Below, in pieces: positions 16,017-24,280 of a stretch of DNA of 64,000 nucleotides (position 1 is the first letter of the stretch; each line of letters begins with the position of its first letter). Origin of the DNA: Paractinoplanes brasiliensis (lineage in GTDB: Bacteria > Actinomycetota > Actinomycetes > Mycobacteriales > Micromonosporaceae); the NCBI RefSeq assembly GCF_004362215.1, contig NZ_SNWR01000001.1, positions 1,240,001 through 1,304,000 on the forward strand, in the 5' to 3' direction. Below the pieces are notes generated by a model, which was given only the letters and a program-made list of their open reading frames with translations, had not been told where the DNA came from and searched no databases. A program made the translations under genes and the position numbers.

Positions 16017-16790
16017 TCACCGACCCTCGAACGCCGGTGGACGCCGCTCCATGAACGCGCGTTGTCCCTCGAACTCGTCGTACGACCCCGTCGTCTCGGC
16101 GATCAACTGCTGAGCACGGGCCGCCAGAGCGGGGTGGGCGGCCGCCTTGATCGAGGCCTTGGCCGCCCGTACGGCGAGGGGCGCGTTGGCGGCGATGGCC
16201 GAGGCCGTACGCAGCACGTCGTCCTCAAGTTCCGCCGCCGGCGCCAGCCTCGTGATCAGTCCCGCGTTCAGCGCCTCCGAGTCCGTGTAGGCGCGGGCGG
16301 TGAACAGCATCTCGCTCGCGTTGGCGGGACCGACCGCGTGCACGAGCGTCTGCGTCAGCGCGTACGGGTAACCGATGCCGAGCCGGGCCGCCGGGATCGC
16401 AAAACGGCTGCCCTCGGCGGCGATCCGGATGTCGGCGCTCAGGGCCAGGGCCATCCCGGCGCCGAAACAGTGCCCCTGGATCATGGCGATCAGTGGGGTG
16501 GTGAGCCCGCTCAGCGTCTCGAACAGGCCGGTCAGCGTCCGCTCCCACGTCTCGCGGGCGCCGGTGGCGTCGTGGTGCGCGGCGAACTCGGAGATGTCGG
16601 CCCCCGCGGTGAAGGTCTCGCCGGCGCCGCGCAGCACTATCGTGCGTACGGCGCCGGTCTCGTCGAACTCACGGACCACCGCCGCCAGCGAGCCGAGCAT
16701 CGCGGTGGACAGCGCGTTGCGGCGGGCCGGGTTGCTCATCGTGACCCAGCCGACCCCGTCCCGTACCTCGTTGACGATCTCCGCACCCAC
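16017..16790 (-). CDS. Enoyl-CoA hydratase/isomerase family protein
   Basis: A 257-residue crotonase-fold protein. The first oxyanion loop appears in FTAGADISEFAA (A-G-A-D-I) and the second in IQGHCFGAGMALALSADIRIAA. The usual catalytic Glu of hydratases after the second loop is replaced (RLGIGYPYALTQTLVHAVG), suggesting an isomerase, a different acyl-CoA chemistry or altered specificity. The likely start is GTG 16790, 11 bp after the upstream gene's stop. It is the third gene of a same-strand set with a membrane protein and an NAD-binding protein. Confidence 0.82.
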   Translation of the reverse strand: MGAEIVNEVRDGVGWVTMSNPARRNALSTAMLGSLAAVVREFDETGAVRTIVLRGAGETFTAGADISEFAAHHDATGARETWERTLTGLFETLSGLTTPLIAMIQGHCFGAGMALALSADIRIAAEGSRFAIPAARLGIGYPYALTQTLVHAVGPANASEMLFTARAYTDSEALNAGLITRLAPAAELEDDVLRTASAIAANAPLAVRAAKASIKAAAHPALAARAQQLIAETTGSYDEFEGQRAFMERRPPAFEGR

Positions 16791-16801
16791 GGAAGGTGAC
16801 C

Positions 16802-17233
16802 CTACTCCGGCGTGATCACACCGCCGCCGGCGTACGTGTCCCGGGCGGCCCGTTCCGGCAGCAGCAGCACGATCGACAGGGCGAGCACGCCGCCCAGGGC
16901 CACGGCGTTCCCGACCCGGTCGACTGCCGGGAACATCTCCAGGTGCAGCATGTGCCACAGGAAGTGGATCGAGTTGAAGACCAGCCACGCGCCGCCGGTG
17001 ACGCGCATGGCCTCGGGGGTCGGGCGCCGCCACGCCCACACGCTCAGCACCAGCAGGGCCAGGTACAGGGCGCCGACATCGCGTACGAGATGCTCGTTGT
17101 ACGGGCCGAGCGTCGACACCCAATGGCGGCCCGGCGCGGGGAAATCGGTGTGGAACGACAGCGGGAAAGCGGCCGCCCACACGCCGACCACAGCGGCCGA
17201 AACGGCCAGGATCAGCACCGCCCAGCGTTTCAC
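16802..17233 (-). CDS. Four-helix integral membrane protein, unknown function
   Basis: A 143-residue protein with hydrophobic segments at about 4-22, 50-68, 80-98 and 105-125 and a His/Asn-rich patch (NSIHFLWHMLHLEMFPAVDR) that could bind a cofactor or metal. It resembles small DoxX-like or DUF4383-type membrane proteins only in general layout, and I do not assign it. It starts at GTG 17233, overlapping the stop of the upstream NAD-binding gene by 4 bp. Confidence 0.7.
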   Translation of the reverse strand: MKRWAVLILAVSAAVVGVWAAAFPLSFHTDFPAPGRHWVSTLGPYNEHLVRDVGALYLALLVLSVWAWRRPTPEAMRVTGGAWLVFNSIHFLWHMLHLEMFPAVDRVGNAVALGGVLALSIVLLLPERAARDTYAGGGVITPE

Positions 17234-17943
17234 CGGCCGGCCACCCACTCGTCGAACGTGACCTCGCCACGGCGGAAGTCGCCGGCCGGGAGCAGCCCGC
17301 CACCCGACATCGCGCGCCCGGCCGGCACCGTCAGCACCAGCTTGCCCCGGGCCACGCGGCGCACCATCGCCGGCATCTTCAGCACCTCGGGGCCGGCCAG
17401 GTCGGTCGCCAGGCCCTGGGCGGGACCTTCGGCCAGCAGTACGAGTTCCGCTGCCACGTCGGCGGCGGCGACCGGCCGGGTCAGCATCGACGGCACCACC
17501 TTCACCGGGCCGGGGACCCGCGCGATCAGCTGGGCGGCGAACTCGTGGAACTGGGTCGCCCGCAGCACCGTGGCCGGGATCGGGCCGGCCAACGCGAGCT
17601 CCTCCTGGCGGCGTTTGCCCGCGTAGTAGCCCGAGTCGACCCGGTCGACGCCGACGATCGACAGCACCACGTGGTGGCGTACGTGGGAACGCTCTTCCGC
17701 CGCCAGCAGGTGACGTGTGGTCGTCTCGAAGAAGTCGATCGCCTTTTTGCGGCTCAGGGTTTCGACGTTGGCCACGTCGATCACGGCGTCGACACCCTGC
17801 AGCGCCTCGTCGAGTCCCGCGCCGGTGGTCAGGTCGACGCCGTGCGACCGGGAGATCACCACGACCTCGTGACCGGCCGCCCGCGCCCGCTCGACCACCA
17901 GTTCGCCAACCATGCCGGTGCCGCCGGCCACTGCGATCCTCAT
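17230..17943 (-). CDS. NmrA/atypical-SDR NAD(P)-binding protein
   Basis: A 237-residue protein beginning MRIAVAGGTGMVGELVVERA, with the GGTGMVG dinucleotide loop of atypical SDRs. VDAVIDVANVETLS and HHVVLSIVGVDRVDSGYYAGKRRQEEL (Y-x-x-x-K like) follow, then a small C-terminal domain. Such proteins act as reductases, epimerases or redox-sensing regulators. It is the first gene of a three-gene operon with a membrane protein and a crotonase homologue. Confidence 0.82.
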   Translation of the reverse strand: MRIAVAGGTGMVGELVVERARAAGHEVVVISRSHGVDLTTGAGLDEALQGVDAVIDVANVETLSRKKAIDFFETTTRHLLAAEERSHVRHHVVLSIVGVDRVDSGYYAGKRRQEELALAGPIPATVLRATQFHEFAAQLIARVPGPVKVVPSMLTRPVAAADVAAELVLLAEGPAQGLATDLAGPEVLKMPAMVRRVARGKLVLTVPAGRAMSGGGLLPAGDFRRGEVTFDEWVAGR

Positions 17944-18035
17944 CGCGTCCGTCCTTCCCTCGACTGTCCGTGTTCATGACGGGGACGAGGCGGCGAAAGC
18001 GAACGTGACAGGGTGTGGCGCGGGCCATAGGCACG

Positions 18036-18258
18036 TCAGGCGCGGGCGCCGATCGCCATCGCCCGTAGCAGGAATCGGGGCCGGGCCAGCGCGCTCGGGT
18101 GTTCCAGCATCGTGGTGACCCGGCCGAGCCGCCGGGCTGACCGAGTGGTCGCGCATCGACGCCTTGAAGATCAGGCCGGTCACCCACTGGATGGACTTGC
18201 AGCCCTGGGGATAAGGCCCGTCGACCCTCGGGCTGGCGATCGAGATGCAGGTCCACAC
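18036..18258 (-). pseudogene. Frameshifted C-terminal remnant of an unidentified gene
   Basis: On the minus strand the frame from 18258 reads coherent protein-like sequence (SPRVDGPYPQGCKSIQWVTG, then LIFKASMRDHS) until about 18145. The neighbouring frame then becomes coherent (LGRVTTMLEHPSALARP, then RFLLRAMAIGARA) and ends at a natural TGA at 18036-18038. This is what a single indel in a real coding sequence looks like. The N-terminal part is missing. I do not recognise the family. Confidence 0.45.
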
Positions 18259-18537
18259 CTTAGCGTCCTAGATAACCCAGCCATCGAAACGCATCGTTAC
18301 CGCAGGTGGGGACGCGCCGCCGCGATCGAGACACTGGAGCAGGGGCCGACCCGAACCGGGTCAACGATCGGGGGCAGCCGAGTCGGGCCCGGGCCGGCCC
18401 GAGCAGTTCCTGCACGGCGCCGGGAGCTTCGCCTTGATCACCTCGCACCCCCTGTGCAGCCACCGCCTCCCCCGCCCACCACCGGGTAAAAGGAAGAACG
18501 CGCCCGAACCTACACTCCGCCGACCGCCTCGATTGAG

Positions 18538-18563
18538 TTGTCCACAATGCCGAGTTGTCCACA
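18538..18563 (+). repeat. Paired DnaA-box-like 9-mers (copy 2 of an interspersed repeat)
   Basis: Two TTGTCCACA boxes (18538-18546 and 18555-18563) lie on the same strand with starts 17 bp apart, in the same context as the pair at 8010-8035. The surrounding 18260-18600 stretch contains no convincing gene. Confidence 0.5.
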
Positions 18564-18607
18564 GGGCCGCTTGACAACCGACAATTTTCACCTCGCTCAT
18601 AAATTCG

Positions 18608-18636
18608 TTGCGATCACGGCGCCGAGGCTCTAGTTT
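18608..18636 (+). promoter_or_regulatory. Sigma70-type promoter of the small ORF
   Basis: TTGCGA (18608-18613) and TAGTTT (18631-18636) are spaced by 17 bp, a good housekeeping-type match. They lie 39 bp upstream of the small ORF start. A GGAGAGAGGAG ribosome site precedes that start. Confidence 0.5.
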
Positions 18637-18675
18637 GGTTATCACCACCGGGACACCAGGAGAGAGGAGAGTCCG

Positions 18676-18810
18676 ATGTCGCAGCATGTCACGAGCGCAG
18701 TCCATCAGCCGGCCCTGTGCGGCTCGGGCGTCGCCCTGCCCTGTCCAGACGTCGCTCTGAACTGCTCGTATGCACTGCTTGGCAAGCCCTACGGGGGCCC
18801 GGTGGCATAG
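18676..18810 (+). CDS. Small ORF, 44 residues, with its own promoter, ribosome site and terminator
   Basis: The peptide starts MSQHVTSAVHQPALCGSG and contains three Cys (about 15, 23 and 30). It is not obviously hydrophobic and I do not recognise it. The signals around it are what make it credible: a -35/-10 pair at 18608-18636, a purine-rich ribosome site, and a hairpin with T-run 20 bp after the stop. It stands just ahead of the tRNA array. It could instead be a noncoding RNA carrying a fortuitous frame. Confidence 0.4.
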   Translation: MSQHVTSAVHQPALCGSGVALPCPDVALNCSYALLGKPYGGPVA

Positions 18811-18830
18811 CTGGCGCAAGCCGGTCCGAC

Positions 18831-18869
18831 GCCGCCGAACCCCGCGAGGGACGGCGGCTTTTCTGTTTT
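18831..18869 (+). terminator. Rho-independent terminator
   Basis: GCCGCCG (18831-18837) pairs with CGGCGGC (18852-18858) around a 14-nt loop, followed by TTTTCTGTTTT. This is the only textbook hairpin-plus-T-run seen in the window. It separates the small ORF from the tRNA array. Confidence 0.85.
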
Positions 18870-18952
18870 CCAACGACATTCTTCGACCGGCGCCGAGAGT
18901 CAATTCAGGCTGCCGTTTCTTTGACAATTCCACAGCGGATGGCACATTCGAT

Positions 18953-19024
18953 CCGGAGCGAGGGAGACGGCAACCCGCGCACCTTGGGAGTGTGAGAAAC
19001 CCCGTTCGACTCGGGGGCTCCGGA
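18953..19024 (+). tRNA. tRNA-Pro (anticodon TGG)
   Basis: The acceptor CCGGAGC pairs with GCTCCGG, and the T-arm is CCCCG-TTCGACT-CGGGG. The anticodon loop CTTGGGA has anticodon TGG at 18985-18987 and the G37 expected for Pro. The D-arm stem is GGG/CCC. No CCA is encoded. It is the first tRNA of the array and the only one with T at position 34. Confidence 0.85.
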
Positions 19025-19056
19025 CTGTTTCGCCCGCACATTCATCGCGGGCTGAT

Positions 19057-19129
19057 GGGCTTGTGGCGCAGTCGGTAGCGCACCGGTTCGGCAGACCGGG
19101 GGTCGGCGGTTCGAATCCGCCCAGGTCCA
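19057..19129 (+). tRNA. tRNA-like, probable Ala (anticodon GGC), atypical loop
   Basis: The acceptor GGGCTTG pairs with CAGGTCC (two G-T pairs) and the T-arm is GGCGG-TTCGAAT-CCGCC. The anticodon stem is CCGGT/ACCGG with loop TCGGCAG, giving GGC at 19090-19092 but C instead of T at position 33. With a 4-bp stem and 9-nt loop it could instead present CGG (Pro). Identity is therefore uncertain. Confidence 0.65.
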
Positions 19130-19132
19130 CCT

Positions 19133-19207
19133 GCGGTTGTAGCTCAGCCAGGCCAGAGCGCCACCCCGCCACGGTGGAGGCCGCCGGTTCGAATCCGGCC
19201 TGCCGCT
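19133..19207 (+). tRNA. tRNA-Gly (anticodon GCC), C33 variant
   Basis: The acceptor GCGGTTG/CTGCCGC has one T-T mismatch. The T-arm is GCCGG-TTCGAAT-CCGGC. The anticodon stem is CCACC/GGTGG, loop CCGCCAC, anticodon GCC at 19168-19170, again with C at position 33. Confidence 0.7.
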
Positions 19208-19212
19208 TCCCC

Positions 19213-19285
19213 GCCCTCGTAGCCCAAAGGCAGAGGCACGACGTTGAGGACGTCGCCAGTGCGCGTTCGACTCGCGCCGAGGGCA
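19213..19285 (+). tRNA. Class I tRNA with Leu anticodon GAG
   Basis: The acceptor GCCCTCG/CGAGGGC is perfect and the T-arm is GCGCG-TTCGACT-CGCGC. The loop TTGAGGA has GAG at 19246-19248. The variable region is only CCAGT. Bacterial tRNA-Leu is normally class II with a long variable arm, so the real amino-acid identity is uncertain. Confidence 0.7.
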
Positions 19286-19296
19286 CGCACCACAAA

Positions 19297-19380
19297 GCAC
19301 CCAGCACCCAGCACCCAGCACCCAGCACCAGAGCACCAGAGCACCAGAGCACCAGAGCACCAGAGCACCAGAGCACCAGC
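19297..19380 (+). repeat. Microsatellite-like spacer inside the tRNA array
   Basis: Four GCACCCA units (19297-19324) are followed by seven GCACCAGA units (19325-19380, the last imperfect). Two longer copies ending TTCAGAGCACCAGCA follow to about 19413. No gene is present. A related array built on AGCGCAG lies at about 20112-20172. Confidence 0.9.
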
Positions 19381-19422
19381 AGCTTCAGAGCACCAGCAAC
19401 TTCAGAGCACCAGCAGCACCGG

Positions 19423-19495
19423 GCCGGTGCAGCACGACAGGTCGTGCAGCCGTTTCGTAATCGGCAGGTAGCGGGTTCGAGTCCCGCCGCCGGCT
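19423..19495 (+). tRNA. tRNA-Thr (anticodon CGT)
   Basis: The acceptor GCCGGTG/CGCCGGC is well paired and the T-arm is GCGGG-TTCGAGT-CCCGC. The anticodon stem GCCGT/TCGGC has a T-T at its last pair. The loop TTCGTAA gives CGT at 19456-19458. Confidence 0.78.
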
Positions 19496-19498
19496 CAC

Positions 19499-19571
19499 AC
19501 TCGGGTAGCCCAACGGCAGAGGCACGCCGCTCAGAACGGCGCCAGTGCGCGTTCGAATCGCGCCCCGAGTA
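19499..19571 (+). tRNA. Class I tRNA with Leu anticodon CAG
   Basis: The acceptor ACTCGGG/CCCGAGT is perfect and the T-arm is GCGCG-TTCGAAT-CGCGC. The loop CTCAGAA gives CAG at 19532-19534. The variable region is CCAGT, as in the tRNA at 19213, so this too lacks the long arm of tRNA-Leu. The two share D-arm, variable region and T-arm and are clearly related. Confidence 0.72.
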
Positions 19572-19584
19572 CGCAAGGCATCAC

Positions 19585-19657
19585 GGGCTCGTAGCTCATC
19601 AGGTAGAGCGCCGCTCTCGCACAGCGGAGGTGGCCGGTTCGACCCCGGCCGGGTCCA
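19585..19657 (+). tRNA. tRNA-Ala (anticodon CGC)
   Basis: The acceptor GGGCTCG/CGGGTCC uses G-T pairs, including G3-T70, the alanine identity element. The T-arm is GCCGG-TTCGACC-CCGGC and the loop CTCGCAC gives CGC at 19618-19620. Confidence 0.85.
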
Positions 19658-19683
19658 CGCACCAAAACTCACGCACCAAACCA

Positions 19684-19770
19684 GGAGACGCCAGCCGATG
19701 GGCGCCGGCCGCCGCCTCGAAAGCGGTTGGGGGATGAAACCCCGTGGGCGTTCGACTCGCCCCGTCTCCG
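19684..19770 (+). tRNA. tRNA-Ser (anticodon CGA), class II
   Basis: The acceptor GGAGACG/CGTCTCC is perfect. The D-stem is GCCG/CGGC, the anticodon loop CTCGAAA gives CGA at 19718-19720, and a long variable arm (GGGG-ATGAAA-CCCC) is present. The T-arm is GGGCG-TTCGACT-CGCCC. All features are as expected for tRNA-Ser. Confidence 0.88.
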
Positions 19771-19794
19771 CGACAGCGCAACCAGCAAGGACAA

Positions 19795-19867
19795 GCGCCG
19801 CTAGCTCAACAGGTGGAGCAACGGACTCTTGATCCGTGGGTTCGGGGTTCGATTCCCCGGCGGCGCA
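19795..19867 (+). tRNA. tRNA-Lys (anticodon CTT)
   Basis: The acceptor GCGCCGC/GCGGCGC and all arms are perfect. The loop CTCTTGA gives CTT at 19828-19830. CCA is encoded directly after the discriminator A (19868-19870). Confidence 0.9.
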
Positions 19868-19875
19868 CCAACCCC

Positions 19876-19947
19876 GTCCGTATGGCTCAGCGGGAGAGCG
19901 TCCCCTTCACACGGGGAAGGTCCCAGGTTCGAATCCTGGTACGGGCA
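19876..19947 (+). tRNA. tRNA-Val (anticodon CAC)
   Basis: The acceptor GTCCGTA/TACGGGC has one G-T pair. The loop TTCACAC gives CAC at 19908-19910. The T-arm is CCAGG-TTCGAAT-CCTGG. Confidence 0.88.
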
Positions 19948-19949
19948 CT

Positions 19950-20023
19950 GTGGCTGTAGCTCAGCTGGTGAGAGCGCCGGGTCGTGGCCCCGGAGGTCGC
20001 CGGTTCGATTCCGGTCAGTCACC
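19950..20023 (+). tRNA. tRNA-His (anticodon GTG), C33 variant
   Basis: The acceptor GTGGCTG/CAGTCAC carries the C73 discriminator of tRNA-His, but the base before G1 is T, so the extra G(-1) is not encoded. The loop TCGTGGC gives GTG at 19984-19986 with C at position 33. The T-arm is GCCGG-TTCGATT-CCGGT. Confidence 0.75.
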
Positions 20024-20026
20024 TGC

Positions 20027-20108
20027 GCGCGTCGTGGACGGCGGCACGTCCAGCGGTCCGTAAAACCGTCGCCTTTCGGCAGACCTGGGTCGGCACCAGG
20101 GACGCGCA
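20027..20108 (+). tRNA. tRNA-Tyr (anticodon GTA), degenerate T-loop
   Basis: The acceptor GCGCGTC/GACGCGC is perfect, with A73 and an encoded CCA. The anticodon stem is GCGGT/ACCGT and the loop CCGTAAA gives GTA at 20060-20062, with C33. A class II variable arm (CGCC-TTTC-GGCA) fits Tyr. The T-loop is GTCGGCA instead of TTCRANY, losing T54 and A58, so folding may be impaired. Confidence 0.65.
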
Positions 20109-20111
20109 CCA

Positions 20112-20172
20112 AAGCACAAGAAGCGCAGGAAGCGCAGGAAGCGCAAAAAGCGCAGAAGCGCAGAAGCGCAAG
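20112..20172 (+). repeat. Short tandem spacer inside the tRNA array
   Basis: About six purine-rich AGCGCAGGA/AGCGCAGA-type units (8-10 bp) lie between the Tyr and Cys tRNAs. No gene is present. Confidence 0.8.
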
Positions 20173-20177
20173 ATCAC

Positions 20178-20248
20178 GGTCGCATGCCCGAGTGGTCAGG
20201 GGCCCGCCTGCAAAGCGGTGTACGCCGGTTCGAATCCGGCTGCGGCTT
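20178..20248 (+). tRNA. tRNA-Cys (anticodon GCA)
   Basis: The acceptor GGTCGCA/TGCGGCT ends with a G-T pair. The loop CTGCAAA gives GCA at 20210-20212 and the T-arm is GCCGG-TTCGAAT-CCGGC. The anticodon stem CCCGC/GCGGT has one C-T mismatch. Confidence 0.82.
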
Positions 20249-20295
20249 CGACGTGCCGTCCGCACCGGAGTGCCGGCCCGTGGCATGGTCGACTC

Positions 20296-21210
20296 ATGGG
20301 TATGAGGAACAACGTGCTCGGGCTGGTCGTGCATCCGCGCAACGACGTCAGCGAATCGGTGGGGACGCTGGTCGAGCTGGCCCGCGACCACGGCGTCCGG
20401 GTCGTGGCAAAACCTTCCGACGCCGTACGCCTCGAGGGCGTCGAGCCGATGGACGAGGCGGAGATGGCCGAGCGGGCCGACGTCGTGTTCAGCCTCGGCG
20501 GCGACGGCACCATGCTGGGCGCGATGCGGCTGGTCGCGGGCCGCCCCACGCCGGTGCTGGGGGTCAACCACGGCAACATCGGCTTCCTGATCGAGGTCTC
20601 CCCCGAAGGCCTGCCCGCGGCGCTGGACCGTCTGATGGCCGACGACTTCTGTCTCGAGCCGCACAGCTGCCTCGAGCTGACCGGCCACGACTCGCCGGCG
20701 CGGGCCTTCAACGACGTGGTTCTGACGGCGAGCCGCCCGTGGACCGCCGTCTCGCTCGACCTGGAGATCAACGGTGTACGGCACGGCTACTTCCGCAGCG
20801 ACGCGGTGGTCGTGTGCACGCCGACCGGCTCGACCGCCTACAACTACGCGGCCGGTGGCCCGATCATCTCGCCGTCGGCCCCGCTGATCGGCCTCACCCC
20901 GGTCGCGCCGATGTCCGGCATCACCCGCCCGATCGTGCTGGGCGGCGAGGAGACGATCCTGCTGCGCGCCCCCGAGTACGAGACCCGCCTGTCGCTGGAC
21001 GGCGCCGAGACGTTCACGGTTCCCGCGGGCGCCGACATGGTGCTGCGCATGCGCCCCCACGCCGTCAACGTGGTCCGTTTCGACAAGGACATCCACGGCA
21101 CCCGTTCGCGGGTCAAGCTCAGCCTGCTCGACCTGCCCCTGCGCCCCGACCAGCTCGTCGAACTGGTGCCCGAGCACCTCAGGGACAGGGCCCGTTTGCC
21201 CCGGCTATGA
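20296..21210 (+). CDS. NAD kinase
   Basis: A 304-residue NAD kinase converting NAD plus ATP to NADP. The diagnostic GGDGTM is at 68-73, followed by GVNHGNIGFL (about 90) and the strictly conserved CTPTGSTAYNYAAGGPI. The C-terminal GGEETILLRAPEYETRLSLDG forms part of the beta-sandwich domain. An ATG at 20296 or the one at 20302 (MRNN) could be used; no strong ribosome site is visible. It begins 48 bp after the last tRNA on the same strand, so it may be read with the array. Many actinomycetes have another NAD kinase elsewhere, so this may be a second copy. Confidence 0.92.
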   Translation: MGMRNNVLGLVVHPRNDVSESVGTLVELARDHGVRVVAKPSDAVRLEGVEPMDEAEMAERADVVFSLGGDGTMLGAMRLVAGRPTPVLGVNHGNIGFLIEVSPEGLPAALDRLMADDFCLEPHSCLELTGHDSPARAFNDVVLTASRPWTAVSLDLEINGVRHGYFRSDAVVVCTPTGSTAYNYAAGGPIISPSAPLIGLTPVAPMSGITRPIVLGGEETILLRAPEYETRLSLDGAETFTVPAGADMVLRMRPHAVNVVRFDKDIHGTRSRVKLSLLDLPLRPDQLVELVPEHLRDRARLPRL

Positions 21211-21579
21211 CCGGAGCGCCTCGATCAGCTGGTCCTTGGTCATGGTGGAGCGGCCCTTGATGTTGCGCTTCTGCGCCTCGGCGTACAGCTCCTTCTTGGC
21301 GGCCTGCGGGCGGGGCTCGTCCGACGAGCGGCGGGCGGTGCCGGGTTTGCCCAGGTCACGCCAGCTCCTCTCGGTGACCTCGACACCGTGCTTGCGGGCG
21401 GCCTTCTTGATCCGGCGGAACGCCTCGTCGCGTTCGTCGTCGCTGACGTCGCGTACCTGATCGAACCGGGCGATGGCGTTGCGCACGTGCTTGGCGTCGT
21501 TCAGCGGCTCCTTGCGGACGCGGGGGAACGCGAACGTGCTGTCGGCCATCGCGTTGCGAGTTTCGCTCTTGATAACCAT
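21205..21579 (-). CDS. DUF6582 plus Rho-N-like domain protein
   Basis: A 124-residue basic protein. Residues about 10-80 (STFAFPRVRKEPLNDAKHVRNAIARF, then DERDEAFRRIKKAARKHGVEV) match what I recall of DUF6582. The C-terminus (KKELYAEAQKRNIKGRSTMTKDQLIEALR) is a small SAP/Rho N-terminal-type helix bundle that binds nucleic acid. It is possibly a small nucleoid- or RNA-binding protein. Start ATG 21579 is preferred over ATG 21549 because GGGGG precedes it. It overlaps the NAD kinase stop by 6 bp, convergent. Confidence 0.7.
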   Translation of the reverse strand: MVIKSETRNAMADSTFAFPRVRKEPLNDAKHVRNAIARFDQVRDVSDDERDEAFRRIKKAARKHGVEVTERSWRDLGKPGTARRSSDEPRPQAAKKELYAEAQKRNIKGRSTMTKDQLIEALRS

Positions 21580-21787
21580 GTCTACGCCGTACCCCCAAGA
21601 CCGCGCCGGTACGCCTCGACACGCAGTCGAAGAGCAGCCCATCCCGCCGAGCGATCCAGGGCTGGACGCCCCCACCGGCCCCCGGCGACCTGGCAGACTT
21701 ACTCCCTCCTCGATCAGGAATCGAGAAGCACGGGGCCGGTCGTCCGGCTTAGGGTTCCGGGGAAGCCGACGAACGAGGGAGCCGGGA

Positions 21788-24139
<2,352 letters not shown>

Positions 24140-24280
24140 TCCACCCTCGCCGGCGAGCATCCGACACCGCACGTTGCACCCTGATCCACCCTCGCCGGCG
24201 AGGGTCCGGCGTCGCACGTGGCATCCTGATCCACCCTCGCCGGCGAGCATCCGGCGTCGCACGTGGCATCCTGATCCACC

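Noticed and set aside
17974..18258. An intact 94-residue gene on the minus strand at the remnant locus
   Set aside because: The sequence loses coherence after about residue 38 while a neighbouring frame gains it, so a frameshifted remnant fits better.
18921..18949. TTGACA with ACATTC 17 bp later as promoter of tRNA-Pro
   Set aside because: The -10 would end only 3 bp before the mature tRNA start, leaving no room for a transcription start upstream of it.
19297..19413. CRISPR-like appearance of the short repeats in the tRNA array
   Set aside because: The units are 7-8 bp, directly tandem, with no unique spacers and no cas genes nearby.
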